DNA of 64,000 nt from Xenoacremonium recifei. Taxonomy: Eukaryota > Ascomycota > Sordariomycetes > Hypocreales > Nectriaceae. The position numbers and the translations under genes are program-made. Numbering within the stretch: position 1 is the first letter of the stretch; each line of letters starts with the position of its first letter. Location of the stretch: NCBI GenBank assembly GCA_012184525.1, contig WOFQ01000023.1:62001-126000 (forward strand), given 5' to 3'. Below, one piece after another: positions 10,114 to 21,796 of the stretch. The notes under the pieces were generated by a model, which was not told the DNA's origin, searched no databases, and saw only the letters and a list, made by a program, of their open reading frames with translations.

Positions 10114-11292
10114 ATGCCGCCGCAGATCAAGCAGGATCTGAACCGCTCAGGATGGGAGTCGACCGACTTCCCGTCCGTGTGCGAGACGTGTCTGCCCGAT
10201 AATCCTTACGTCAAGATGCTCAAGGAGGACTACGGCGCCGAGTGCAAGCTGGTAGGTTCTTTGTTTGCCTCAAGTGAAATTACGAGCTGTTAACACGATA
10301 TATAGTGCACAAGACCGTTCACCATCTTCAGCTGGAACGCCGATCGATCGCACGGCCGCAAGAAGCGCACCAACGTCTGTCTGACATGCGCGCGCCTCAA
10401 GAACTGCTGTCAATGCTGCATGCTCGACCTGTCCTTCGGCCTGCCCATTGTGGTGCGCGACGCCGCGCTCAAGATGGTCGCCGCCGGCCCGCAGTCCGAA
10501 ATCAACCGCGAGTACTTTGCCCAGAACAACGAGAAGCTCATCGAGGAGGGAAAGGTCGGCACCGAGCAGTTCGAGAAGACGGACGAGAAGGCTCGCGAGT
10601 TGTTGCGCCGGCTCGCCAACAGCAAGCCATACTTTCGCAAGGGCAAGGCCGTTGACTCTAATGACGCGGGCGAGGGATCAAGAGGAGGCAACGCAGCTGT
10701 GGGCGCAGGCGTGGGTGGCGCAGGCCCGATTCGAACTCGCGACTCCAAGGCAGCCATTGCGGCGGGGGCCAGAGCTGGCGGTAAGGGTCGCCAGGCTTTC
10801 CCCAGCGCAGCCCAGCTGCCTCCCAGTCCCCGCGACTGGATGCCGCCAGCGGACAGGAACATCATGTCGCTGTTCGTGACGGGAGTGGAGGACGACCTGC
10901 CCGAGTACAAGCTGCGCGAGTTCTTCAAGGCCCATGGCAAGATCAAGAGCCTGGTGTGCTCGCACATGTCGCATTGCGCTTTTGTCAACTACGAGACCCG
11001 AGAGGCGGCAGAGAAGGCAGCGGCTGCTTGCCAGGGTCGGGCTGTCATCGCGGGCTGCCCCCTGCGGATACGATGGGGCGTGCCCAAGGCAATTGGCACC
11101 ATGGACAAGGAGCAGCGAGGCCAGATGCTGCACGATGCGCGGAGGACTGTCGGCGGGAATCAGGGCCAGAGGGCCATTGAGGGAGGGAGCGGTGCTGGCA
11201 CCAGTGCCTCAGGTGTTGCTCGACCTCCAGCAGTGGCAGCACCGCCTGGCGCCGATGACGCTCCCAACTACGCGAGTCTGTCGGGCGACTAA
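10114..11292 (+). CDS. SLT11: Pre-mRNA splicing factor SLT11/ECM2 (Cwf5, RBM22 family)
   Basis: Two exons, 10114-10251 and 10306-11292, give 374 residues. The N-terminal zinc-binding region has CETC at 23-26, a single Cys at 44, C47, and CLTCARLKNCCQCC at about 71-84, typical of the Slt11/RBM22 start. A basic linker follows (residues 100-225), then one RRM at about 233-304 (IMSLFVTGVEDDLPEYKLREFF, HCAFVNYETREAA). The family acts in the activated spliceosome, where it contacts U6 and the intron and helps stabilise U2/U6. The CCCH finger found in animal RBM22 between these parts is not seen, which as far as I know is usual for filamentous ascomycete copies. The intron follows residue 46, with donor GTAGGT and acceptor ATATAG. 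The 3' end is convergent with MZM1. Confidence 0.93.
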
Positions 11293-11572
11293 GCCCGTAG
11301 ACATCATCTCAACTCAACCAGTGCTATTTTTGTTCACATCATATTCAGCAGGCGTCGGTGTTGGGGCGTTGGCGGACAACAGGAAGCAGGATACAGGGAG
11401 AGAGCGCTTTCACGGGCCAAGGGCAAGATACATGATGAATTTCATATTCCAACAGGTTCCCTCTTTGTAGATCGATGATGACGGTGGCCATTATTCAGAA
11501 AGGGTATCATGACAACAGCATAATGTTACATATTTGTACAGATTTTTTGGTTCGTTCATCTTCATGCGACCA

Positions 11573-12013
11573 TTATCGGCACCCGCAGCCACCACCCTGG
11601 ACACCGCCCTGACCGGCCGTCTTGATGGACTCGTTGTCGCCTCGCTCGGTGTGTTCGTGTATCCGCAGTTCTGTAGAAAGTCGTTAGTACCAAATCGCAA
11701 TCTAGAAATGAGAGCAACCAACTGTAGGTGTCTTGTCCTTCCTCTGTCTTCTTCCCCTGGACAACGTTCTCCCGCAGCACCTTGGCGACTTCTTGGGCGT
11801 GAGAAATTGCAGCCGAGACACTGGCGTCGGAAGGATCAAGCGAGGCCTTTTGCCGGAACTCGTGCTGGATCTGGGCCTGGGCGGCGGAGAGGATGGGAGC
11901 ATCGCCTGTGAAACTTAGTAATGGTGTTTGGAACGGGTTGGCTGATTGGACGTACCCTGGAAAGCAATCCGGGCGGCGCGGAGGAGACTTCGGTAGGCGG
12001 AGAGCGCAGACAT
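11573..12013 (-). CDS. MZM1: Mitochondrial LYR-type complex III assembly factor (Mzm1/LYRM7)
   Basis: Three small exons, 12013-11956, 11905-11723 and 11670-11573, give 112 residues. The start MSALSAYRSLLRAARIAFQG carries the degenerate LYR motif (AYR). The middle is helical (AAQAQIQHEFRQKASL, AISHAQEVAKVLRENVVQG). The tail LRIHEHTERGDNESIK is the conserved C-terminal block of fungal Mzm1. The protein binds and stabilises the Rieske Fe-S protein before its insertion into complex III in the matrix. The last intron has a textbook TACTAAC branch site; donors are GTACGT and GTTGGT. The C-terminal tail ends in GGGCGCR, which is a little unusual. It is divergent from the zuotin gene, 337 bases away. 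Confidence 0.92.
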
Positions 12014-12350
12014 GACGGAAACGCTGCAATTGAGGCTGTAGTGACAGAACTGAATCGGTTTATAGAGCTGCACTGGTGGTGATGGCAATCCCGACGAAAA
12101 AAGACGGGAGCCATCCATCATGATGGCACGGAAGCCGTGTTCTGCCGATCTCCGACGAGTCCAGCGCCCTGTCCACTGAAGCCCGCTGTAGCTACAGCGC
12201 CTTCTCCCACCAGGAAACCCCCGCCCCCACTAAAAGATGCGGGTGCGGGCAGGTGGATAATTTTTCAGAACACCAAGAAAAAAGTCGAGATCCTGGAATT
12301 TCTCTTCCTTTTTACATCCCACCTCACCTCCCCGCCAACCTTTTATCACG
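12014..12350. other. Short divergent promoter, MZM1 / ZUO1
   Basis: 337 bases lie between the two ATGs. The last 60 bases before ZUO1 are pyrimidine-rich (cttcctttttacatccc, cacctccccgcc), as often seen in strong fungal leaders. No other element is recognised. Confidence 0.55.
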
Positions 12351-13685
12351 ATGGCATCCGCTGCCACCATCACCCTCCCTCTCCCTGCGCTTCCCAGCGA
12401 CTGGGCGGCTGACAAGGACTTCAAGGCCATCGGCCAGCTGTCTCCCGCTGTTCAGCGCAGCATCGAGCCCGTCGGCCCTCACTTCCTCGCCCACGCCCGG
12501 CGCGCCCGCCACAAGCGCACCTTCTCCGAGGATGACCGCATCCAGGCGCAGGAGAACGCCAAGAAGGTCGAGGACGGCGATGAGAGCGACATGAGCGAGC
12601 CCGAGGACCCCATGCTGCTCCAGATCCAGGCCAAGGACTGGAAGACCCAAGACCACTACAAGGTCCTTGGTCTCTCCAAGTACCGCTACAAGGCCACCGA
12701 GGACCAGATCAAGAAGGCCCACCGCAAGAAGGTCCTCAAGCACCACCCCGACAAGAAGGCCGCCCAGGGCCGTGTCGACGACGACCAGTTCTTCAAGTGC
12801 ATCCAGAAGGCCACTGACGTTCTCCTGGACCCGACCAAGCGCCGCCAGTACGACTCGGTCGACGAGGAGGCCGACGTCGAGCCGCCCACCAAGAAGCAGC
12901 TGCAGAAGGGCGACTACTACAAGCTCTGGGGCAAGGTGTTCAAGGCCGAGTCGCGCTTCTCCAAGACGCACCCGGTGCCGCAGCTGGGCGGCAACGACGC
13001 CACGCGCGAGCAGGTCGAGGACTTCTACAACTTCTGGTACAACTTCGACTCGTGGCGCTCCTTCGAGTACCTCGACGAGGACGTGCCCGACGACAACGAG
13101 AACCGCGACCAGAAGCGCCACATGGAGCGCAAGAACGCCAACGCCCGCAAGAAGAAGAAGGCCGAGGACAACGCCCGCCTGCGCAAGCTGCTGGACGATT
13201 GTTCTGCTGGCGACGAGCGCATCAAGCGCTTCCGCCACGAGGCCAACGCGGCCAAGAACAAGAAGCGTCTCGAGCGCGAGGCCGCCGAGAAGAAGGCTGC
13301 CGAGGAGGCCCAGGCCAAGAAGGAGGCTGACGAGAAGGCTGCGAAGGAGGCCGAGATCGCCGCCAAGGCCGACCGCGAGTCCGCGAAGAAGGCCAAGGAG
13401 GCGGCCAAGAACGCCGTCAAGAAGAACAAGCGCGTGCTCAAGGGCTCCGTCAAGGACGCCAACTACTTCGCCGCCGGCGACGCCTCGCCCGCCCAGATCG
13501 ACTCTGTGCTCAACGCCGTGGACGCCGTGCAGGCCAAGATCGATCCCGACGAGATTGCCGCGCTGGCTGCCAAGCTTAACGGGCTGAAGGTGGCGGATGA
13601 GATCAAGGCGGTGTGGAGCGGCGAGGTGAAGCGCTTGGTGGACGCTGGCAAGCTCAAGGATGGTGATGCTGCGGCGCTGGCGTGA
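12351..13685 (+). CDS. ZUO1: Zuotin, ribosome-associated J-domain co-chaperone
   Basis: A single uninterrupted exon of 444 residues starts at an ATG in good context. The zuotin homology region holds a J-domain at about 98-170, with YKVLGLSKYRYKAT and the catalytic HPD at 132-134 (HHPDKK). KLWGKVFKAESRFS, the phenylalanine-rich NFWYNFDSWRSFEYLDED, and a long Lys/Ala/Glu charged helical region (about 255-370) follow; the last contacts rRNA. The C-terminal four-helix part ends the protein. With Ssz1 it forms the ribosome-associated complex that stimulates Ssb Hsp70 at the tunnel exit. Codon use is strongly GC3-biased, typical of highly expressed genes, and this creates a long antisense ORF that is not real. 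Confidence 0.97.
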   Translation: MASAATITLPLPALPSDWAADKDFKAIGQLSPAVQRSIEPVGPHFLAHARRARHKRTFSEDDRIQAQENAKKVEDGDESDMSEPEDPMLLQIQAKDWKTQDHYKVLGLSKYRYKATEDQIKKAHRKKVLKHHPDKKAAQGRVDDDQFFKCIQKATDVLLDPTKRRQYDSVDEEADVEPPTKKQLQKGDYYKLWGKVFKAESRFSKTHPVPQLGGNDATREQVEDFYNFWYNFDSWRSFEYLDEDVPDDNENRDQKRHMERKNANARKKKKAEDNARLRKLLDDCSAGDERIKRFRHEANAAKNKKRLEREAAEKKAAEEAQAKKEADEKAAKEAEIAAKADRESAKKAKEAAKNAVKKNKRVLKGSVKDANYFAAGDASPAQIDSVLNAVDAVQAKIDPDEIAALAAKLNGLKVADEIKAVWSGEVKRLVDAGKLKDGDAAALA

Positions 13686-13970
13686 GTTGGCTGTGATCTA
13701 TGAATAGGGGGGTTGTGTGTAGTGATGGGGGAAAGCATATAGAAGTAGATGTCGAATACATGGGCGATGACTGGCCGTGATTGATTATCTAAAAAAGCTA
13801 TACATTTTAATAAATGTGTACTGTTTAAACAACAAGAGCGGAGATTTTATGCGCCTTGCCTCATATACCTGAGCCTTGCCCCTGATTGTTACCCCTGAAT
13901 CTCCAAACGCCTAGCTCAGAGTGAAGATGTCTTTATACCGCCCATACATTGTATACAAATCTATTTCTCC

Positions 13971-16900
13971 CTAAGAAGCCTCCCGATCCAATGACTGCCC
14001 CAGCACCATCTCATAATACACTCCCCTCTTGGCAACCAACTCGGCATGCTTGCCCATCTCCACGACCCTCCCGTCCGCAAACACCACAATCACATCTGCA
14101 TCCCTGATCGTGCTCAACCGATGCGCAATTGCAACTGTCGTGCGGCCCTCAGCAGCTCGATCTAATGCTTGCTTGACGATACGTTCAGACTCGGTGTCAA
14201 GAGCGCTTGTGGCCTCGTCGAGGAGGAGGAGGCGCGGACGGCGGATCAAAGCCCGTGCGATGGCGATGCGCTGGCGCTGGCCGCCAGAAAGGGAGAGACC
14301 CTGGTTGCCGCAAGGGGTCTGGAGGCCGTCGGGGAGGGAGGCGATGAAGTCGTAGATATTCGCCTGGCGGCAAGCGGAAATGATGTCTTCGTCCGAGGGA
14401 TTGCCGACTTCAAGACCGAGGGAGATGTTATCTCGGATAGATCCTTGGTACAGGACAGGCTCTTGCTGCACCAGAGCGATATCTCGTCGGTACATGCGTC
14501 GGTCTAGAGTCTTGATGTCCTCGTGGTTGACACGGATGCACCCCGATGTGGGATCGTAGAAACGTTCGAGAAGCGCGACCATCGTGGACTTACCACAGCC
14601 AGAAGCGCCAACAAACGCCGTCATCTTGCCTGCCTCGATCTTGACGTCGATCCCCTTCAAGACCTGAAGTCGAGGACGCCGGGGGTATGCAAACTTGATG
14701 TTCTCGCAGAGCAGGCCGGTTCCTCCTTGGACTTGCTTCTCTCCATCACGGCTGCTAGGTCTTTCAGAGTCCTTAAGAATTGCTTGTTTGCGTAGCTGGA
14801 ATACGTAGTTCATTGCTGGCCGCGCTTTTGTAATGCTTGTTGAGAACTGGAACAGCACTGCGGCTGCCTCTCCAGAAAAGATGATGGCGACAAAGATGGT
14901 ATAGAATTGGTTCGTTGAGTACTCGCCAGTTGAGAGCAGTCTACCCCCGTACCTATCGTTTTTCGTTAACACCCTGCATCTCGCGACTTTAGAATCAAAC
15001 ACTTACCAAAAGCCAAGCGCCATAGCCAGAAACGTTGTAGACTGGCTGAATGAGTAAAAGAACATCTTCCACCCCAGGCTTCGGATAGCCTCCTGTACCA
15101 GTCCTTGCAGCGAACTGTCGTATCTCTCGATGATTGCTCTCTCCAATGCTAGTGATGAGACTGTACGGATGCCCAAAACAGCCTCTGATGCTAGGCTACT
15201 GCTTCTAGCGAAGCGCCCCGCTGTCTCATCTTCAAACTTGTTCTCAAGGCGAATTCGTAAATATCCAGCTCCAAGAAGCACCGGGAGGGCAGCAAAGGTT
15301 AGGACAAGCCCGAGCTTCCAGCCAACAACTATTGCGAGAATCGCACTTGAGATAATTGTAACGATATTGATCATCATCAGAGCAATATTAAGAGAAAGGA
15401 GTTCCTGGATTGATGTAGACTCGCTCGCAACCTTCGACACGAGTGCCCCGGTTCCTTGGTCGGGGTCATCGAAGAAATTCATGTCCTGACGGAGTGTGTT
15501 GTCGAAAATCTCGGCGCGATAAAACTTCATAACGTGCTAAAGGACGAGTTAGACACTCCGTGATCCTGCGTTTCATATGGAGAATTTCTGCTCACCTGGC
15601 CGATAAAGTTGCTCACCCATCCGGCGAGTGAGTATCCGACGAGGTTTATGAGTGCCAAAACAAAGAACATAAGGCTGTAAAAGTTCCCCTTTCCCACATC
15701 AATCGTTCCGAAAGCCCCCATGGTCCGCGAGAATAGGACTGCGAGCGCGGGGTATGTGCCTCCTTTAAATGTACATTAGCATACGGGATGAAATCATCAA
15801 AGGCTTCGTCTTTGACTTACCTCCGACAAGCGCCGCAAACACTAGTAAGGCGGCTCGAGGCCACAGAGGTCGTTGTTCCTTGAGAATCAAGTATATGCCT
15901 TTGAGTAGGCCGTAATTCAGGGTATCATTGACGTTTCCATCCCGAAGCCCATGAGAGGAGGTCCGAGAAAGTACTTGGTCGAAGACGGTTTCTTCTTCCT
16001 CTTCCTTCGCCACGCCTGAACCATTCTCATCTTCATCATCTGATGAACTGTCTGCTTGACCTAAGTCCTGAGCTCTCACAAGTCTCGCATAGGCGCCTTC
16101 AAGGTCAATTAGCTGATCGTGATTCCCTTGCTCGATCGTGTCGCCCTTTGCCATGACGATGATATTATCAGCTTCTCGAATGGTGGATAGTCGGTGTGCA
16201 ATGACAATCATAGTTCGGCCTTTGGCGACGTTATTAAGGGCTTGCTGAACAATCTTCTCGGCGTTGGGGTCGAGAGCACTCGTCGCTTCGTCGAGCATGA
16301 GAACCTTGGGGTTGGATATAATGCTTCTGGCAATGACGATGCGTTGTTTCTGCCCGCCGGATAATGAAGCACCTCTTTCGCCTATCCGAGTTTCGTATCC
16401 CTACACGAAAGACATTAGTCACTTTTGACGTTGGTACCTGGTAATTAACTGTAAGAACCCACATGAGGCAGCTTCTCGATGAAGTCATGAGCGTAAGCAG
16501 CCTTGCAAGACTCAACTACCAAGAGCCGCTTTTCTTCTTCTAATAAGTCCGCTAGATCCGTGCCAGTAAGGCCATCTACAACGTTCTGAAAGATGGTTCC
16601 GCTGAACAGGGTCGGTTCCTACTATCATCAGCAAGCTAGTTGAAGCTATCGTATAGGAGGTATTACCTGTTGCACCAGCCTGACGTTCGTCCTCAACCAT
16701 TGGAGACTCAAGGCCTCGATTGGACGCCCATCTAGCGTGATTGAACCATCATTTGGGATATACCATCGTTCAAGGAGCCCGAAGATGGTACTCTTCCCAG
16801 ATCCGCTGGCTCCCACGAGAGCCGTAGTCATCTCCGCTGGAATATCCAGGTTAAGATGCTGCAGGACCGTGACATCGGGCCGAGAAGGGTACGAGAAGTG

Positions 16901-18350
16901 GATTCCCCGAAGTTGAATGTCACCCTTGAAGTTTTCAATCCTGTCCCCTTCTTCTGACAGAGGGTCAACCGCGGATTCGCGATCAATGATCTTGAAAAGT
17001 GCTTGAGCAGCGGCGGACGCTTTGGATATTGCAATGGTCTGCGGCAAGAGTTGAGTGAGAGCCGTGGCGGCAACTATCATGGAGAAAACGACCCTTTAGA
17101 GTGTTATTGTCAGCACCATTAGACAATGAAACTAGGTTGTCGAAGGTGACTTTACTTACGTCACAACAGTACCCGGGTTCTTGATCTCTCCGGTCGAGTA
17201 CATGTGCATTCCCTGCCAGAAAGCCAGCCCATAGCCGGAGAAAACCAAAAAGTATTCAGCGCAGTACAAAGTGGCGTAGACTGGCGACTTCTTCATGCCC
17301 ACCTGTCTGGCCTCCTCGAGGATATCCACGAACCGGGCGGACAACTTGGGGAAAGCCCAGAAGGCATGAGCTGTACGGATCGTTGAGAAAGACTCCTCTG
17401 CCAAAGAGTTTGACCGCGAATAGATGTCAAACATTTCGTTTTCGTACTTGGAATCAAATACGATGCACATAAAGTTGACAAAAATGTTTACCGGCACGAT
17501 GGCAATGATGATCAGGGTCAACTTCCATTGGAAGATAAATGCAACAACAAATGCGGAAAAGAAGGCAGATAACCCCTGGATGGTGTTTCCCAGCTTTTCG
17601 GATATTCCGCTGTTGATGAGATTGCCATTGGTAGTGATCTGGCCGGAGATTGAAGACGAGGCAGAGTCGAAGAAAGACACTTCTTGTCGGAGAGTGTGTC
17701 GAACGAAGTCTACACGGAGTTTTTTGGTGGTTCTAATGGCACTTGTTGAAACGAGGACCTGTCGAGTGTTAGAGGGCTTTCCATGTAACAGACTCTGGAA
17801 AAGCCGGTGCTGGTGTTTCAAGGGAATGCTTACAGTCCAGACATAAGTGAGGACGAATTTGCCAACAAAAAGGTACACAAAGTACAGACTACGACACGAC
17901 GTCAGTTTCACTCAACGGGAGTATGGAGGACGACCAACGTGTAATGCGATACTTGACTTCGGAATCCTGCCGGTGACAGAACTCCGTTGGTGAAGTTGTT
18001 GAAGACGTTGACAAACTTTCCAAACACGACTTCCATGAGAGGGAGCAAGACGCCAGAGCAGACCATGCAAACGAAAGCAACAGTGTTCATGAGCCATCCG
18101 AGGCGGTCATTATAGGTGAAGACTCGCTGTTTTGATGTCAGCGCTTGCGACTTGTTCGGCGCGGTAAGACTCAGTAACTCACCAAGTAGTATTTGTAGCT
18201 GGCGTCCTCCTTCTGAACCTCAACATCCTTCTCGAAACCCTCAACGACTGTATTTTCTGTATCCAGGCCATTCCGGTCGCTGGCGCGTTGAGCACCGCTC
18301 GGCAGAGGTCCCTCAGCTAGAGACTTCGATTCGGCTGGTAATGAAGTCAT
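13971..18350 (-). CDS. Full-length ABCB-type (MDR) ABC transporter
   Basis: Ten exons read leftward: 18350-18183, 18126-17939, 17888-17834, 17758-17160, 17093-16667, 16618-16463, 16400-15821, 15762-15596, 15536-15007, 14952-13971. Phases close and give 1283 residues in the order TMD1-NBD1-TMD2-NBD2. NBD1 has Walker A GASGSGKST (about 428), signature LSGGQKQR (about 544) and Walker B VLMLDEA. NBD2 has GASGCGKST (about 1072), LSGGQRQR and LLLLDEA. Both halves keep the H-loop (AHRLSTIR) and so look catalytically complete. The linker after NBD1 is acidic (SSSDDEDENGSG). Fungal ABCB full transporters export drugs, toxins or peptide pheromones from the plasma membrane; the substrate cannot be read here. 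It is divergent from a Zn2Cys6 regulator, which may control it. Confidence 0.93.
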
Positions 18351-18990
18351 CCTGGAGCTGGTCCGGCGAAGTCGACGTGAGGAATAACGAGGCGAGTTTG
18401 GTCGATCTCCAATGCCATCATCTCAGCGAGGGCTTAACGTTGAGCACATCTCCAAGAAAAGCTAGCGAGCTTCTTTATATCTGAGCGAAAGAGATTGAGT
18501 TTCTACGGAAAGAAGACGCTCTAATGATGCTACTACTAACCTCAGGCAGAAAAATGGTCTCGACGTCGGTGGGCAGGTGCGAGCCAGGATACGATTACGA
18601 TAGGACCTACCTGCCCTGCCTCAGAAAGCGACCATTTTCGGAAACCGTCCGGAAGCCGGAGCCTGCAGGGTCCGAAAACTCCAGATACGATCAATTTCGT
18701 CCTTCGCCGCCTTTCACCATCTGTCATCACTTACAACAGACTGTCCGTTCGCCACCGAAATGCCAGGCACTGCGCCCAACGGCTTATACCAAAACCGGGG
18801 CCGGACCCATGCCGCGCCCGCGGATTAGTAGGCCCGGGACCCGCGGCGTCCGTCCTCCATAAGGCAAGGTAGCCGCCATTTGAGAGTCTTGTCACTAACA
18901 TCGCCAAGTCAGTCTTGATCGATTTCCCAAACAAGATTGCCAGACCCAAGCGACACCTGCCCTATCTGCGACCCCTCACCGCATTTCTCC
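18351..18990. promoter_or_regulatory. Shared promoter of ABC transporter and Zn2Cys6 factor
   Basis: 640 bases lie between divergent starts. The region contains nested inverted repeats (18551-18638), a dense CGG/CCG group at 18639-18660 (CGGAAACCG, then CCGTCCGG and CCGGAAGCCGG), and two CCCGCGG elements at 18817-18824 and 18840-18846. CCCGCGGA at 18817 differs by one base from the yeast pleiotropic drug response element TCCGCGGA. Zn2Cys6 proteins typically bind CGG half-sites, so regulation by the adjacent factor is plausible but unproven. Confidence 0.45.
18551..18638. repeat. Nested inverted repeats
   Basis: The outer arms are AAAATGGTC (18551-18559) and GACCATTTT (18630-18638). The inner arms are GGGCAGGT (18571-18578) and ACCTGCCC (18609-18616). 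All pairs are exact, with an inner spacer of 30 bases and arm-to-arm gaps of 11 and 13 bases. The symmetry suggests a dimeric regulator site or a cruciform-capable element in the divergent promoter. Confidence 0.6.
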
Positions 18991-21700
18991 ATGGATCGGC
19001 CCAGCCTCGGGCCATCGCCTCTGCCCGCGGCCGCCGACGAGACTACTCGTAGAGCTGTGAGTCTTGGCCGTGACTGTGACATGTGTCTCTGCTTCACATT
19101 ATCTGGATCTGGGCAAAACCAAAGCTTCTTGCGGGTTCAGCTGAGACGGTGTTGGAAGGTGAATGGCTTTCTTTAGCTAACTAGGAGTTCTCTTGTAGTG
19201 TGATCAATGTCGCGTACGCAAGGTGAGCAGCCAACACCATGTTCCTGGATCCATCCCATCATCATGGCCTGATTCAGGACCCCCTGAACGGGAGGGGCAG
19301 GGAAAACCCACAAAGGGATCTAAGGTTGTATGAATATGGCTGTTGACTTTTACCGGCTCTGATCTATAGATTCGTTGCGACAAAGAATGGCCCTGCTCCA
19401 ATTGCCGAACCGCTAGACGCAGCTGCACGTCAACGGGGGCTGGCCAAAGGCCCAAAGAACCCCGCCAACGCGTGTTGATATCATCGCAATAGTCCGTCTT
19501 TTCCTTCCTTTGCCCTTCTTTTCTAGTCTTCTTTGCATATTCCCTTCTGAGCCTAGACTATTTGTTGCATATAAGGATGTGTCTGAGAGTGTCTCCGCTA
19601 ACCAATGCGATGCTCAACGCAGTGAGAGGAAGATCGACCAGATCGAAGCGAGACTCGGCAGTATCGAGTCCCTCTTAAGAGACCTCAGCTCCCGCAGTGC
19701 CCCTGTAGCCGACAGCGGCCGTAGCTCCCTCACACCTCAGCATGTCAGCAACAACTACAGCATTCCAACAGTTGCAGCATCCACCGTTGGCTATGAGAGT
19801 TCAGACACAGAGTCCCTATTCGGGGCTGAATCTACCCTGGCCGCCCAATCCAGCTTTGCCAGTGAGTTTCTCGAGAAGGCAGTCGAAAGGACATCATTGC
19901 GGGACATCAACCCCAAGATGGAAGAAGCCCTCGCGAACCTCAAGCAATTGGTTGAGCTCCAAAACGGACAGTCCAGCAGTCACAGCCCGAGGTTTCCTCT
20001 TCAACAACCCATACCGCCAGGCGGACTTGGCCATCTCAGAATGCCCCCGATGGAGGTCGTGGTTCGACTCCTCAAACAAATAAGAGCTGCACCTCCTAAC
20101 CTTTTCACATTTGTGTGCTTTTTCGTGGGCGTGACCGACTTCTCAAACCTTTGTCGAATGGTGTACTTCCCAACCGATGACTTCTCGGATGCCACTTTCA
20201 CCATTGTCAACGTCGGGCTCTATTACATGTTCCTGGAGCAGCATGACCTAACGTCCGACCCGGCGGCCAAGGAGGAGTATGAACCATATATCCAGATGTG
20301 TCGAGTCAATGTCGAAACGAGTTTAGCCAACCTGCCCCTATTCATGTCCTCCAAGGTGGAGAATGTCAAGGCACTTGTCCTCGGGGTAAGTCAACCATCG
20401 CCGTTCTGAATTCCTCTGATGCTAATGGTCTATTCTCCTATTAGACATTATACGCCGTTGACGCCTCGAGGCCGTCTGTAGCCTGGCACCTCAACACTGC
20501 AGCTGCACAGCTGTGCCAAGCTGGAGGCTTTCATCGCGCCGACAAGACCAACACAGACCCAGCAGCGTTCAATGTCAAGACAGTCTTGTTTTGGCAGGTG
20601 TACATCATGGATAAGGCGCTATGTCTGCGGCTGGGCCGAGCGCCCGTTGTTGCAGACTGGGATATCAGCATATCTCCGACCTTCAACTATGACGGGTTGA
20701 TGGGCTTTGAAGCGTCGACAATCCCTGCGGTGTGGCTCAAGACAGGCACTCTCCAAGGCCAGATTTATGAACAGCTGTCAGTCCCTTTGCCGATTGAAGC
20801 TTCTCTTTGGTGCTAACTTCGGCTGCAGATACAGTCCAGCGGCATTGGCGCAACCGCAGGAGAAGCTCGCCGAAAGAGCTCGGATCCTCGCTGAGGAGTG
20901 CCGAAAAGTCGAGATTGAGGCGACGGAATGCCGAGACAGAGCAGTCCAGTCTCTTGAGCGGATGAAGGCATCCCATCTAGTTGATGTCCACGTCAAAGGG
21001 GACGAGGTACAGCTCTTGTCAACGCTGACGCTGGTGTACCGGGCGATCCCCGCGCCTGAAGGAGCACCGAGCAGGTTCTGCGAAGAATGCGTCGATTCTG
21101 CGCGCCGAGCAATTCAGAAGCAACAATCACTCATGCAATGGGTCAACGAAAAGTCATACATCCGGACGTTGCACCTCCACTGGTACAATTTTTAGCCTTC
21201 GTCTTCGGCCTTCAGATCGGTATTGATTTGCTAACCCGATGAGTAGGAACTTGCTTTTGACGCCTTTTGCCCCTTTCTTCGTCCTGTTCTGCTACGTGAT
21301 TGAGACGTCGTCTCTTCTCGATCTGCAACTTCTTCAAGACTTCTGTGGTACTCTAGGAGCATCTTGCGGAGCGTCAGAGTCGGCAGGGAAGTTATGGCGG
21401 CTGTGTCAAGTTATGTGTGACGTGGCAAAGTTGTACGTCGAGGCCAAATCGCAGCAACAGGAGGACCAGACGATGATACCCATTGGTGACGAGTTCGACA
21501 TGTATCTCAGTCAACTCGGCTTCATGCCAACGGAAGACAACTCCGCAATGCCATCAGCAGAAGGGATGAACGGTGTGGCGACCCAGCAGGTATCGCAGAT
21601 GGGAGACTGGTTCTCCGGGAGCCGCAACCTGATGGGTCTGCTAGAGCAGGACCTGTCGCAAATAGGAGCTACCGAATGGCCGCAAGGCGGTTCAATGTAG
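18991..21700 (+). CDS. Zn2Cys6 transcription factor with fungal-specific middle homology region
   Basis: Seven exons, 18991-19056, 19199-19222 (24 bp), 19370-19491, 19623-20385, 20445-20776, 20829-21182 and 21247-21700, give about 704 residues. The zinc cluster is C23-x2-C26-x6-C33-x5-C39-x2-C42-x6-C49 and is split over exons 2 and 3. The intron after EPRQRVLISSQ uses a GTCCGT donor; splicing restores Q-YERKIDQIEARLGSIESLL, the usual linker and coiled-coil dimer element. The fungal_trans region spans about 190-520 (FSDATFTIVNVGLYYMFLEQH, AWHLNTAAAQLCQAGGFHR, FWQVYIMDKALCLRLGRAP). The last intron join gives LHLHWNLLLTPFAPFFVLFCYVIE. It is a nuclear regulator whose target may be the divergent ABC transporter. 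It is convergent with the C2H2 gene, whose stop is under 100 bases away. Confidence 0.9.
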
Positions 21701-21796
21701 CCAAGATGACGTTTTTGATGAAGAGTTGTAATGAAGGATGATTTCACGAAGCGTAGATAGCTCTTGGCGCGTTGGGTTGTAATAGAAGCATGCCAC

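Noticed and set aside
10724..10750. tRNA-like GATTCGAACTC box
   Set aside because: It resembles the T-arm of a tRNA on the minus strand, but the flanking bases do not pair and it lies within the SLT11 coding exon.
12324..13238. 304-codon ORF on the minus strand
   Set aside because: Exact antisense of zuotin; Leu/Val-rich low-complexity product produced by strong codon bias in the real gene.
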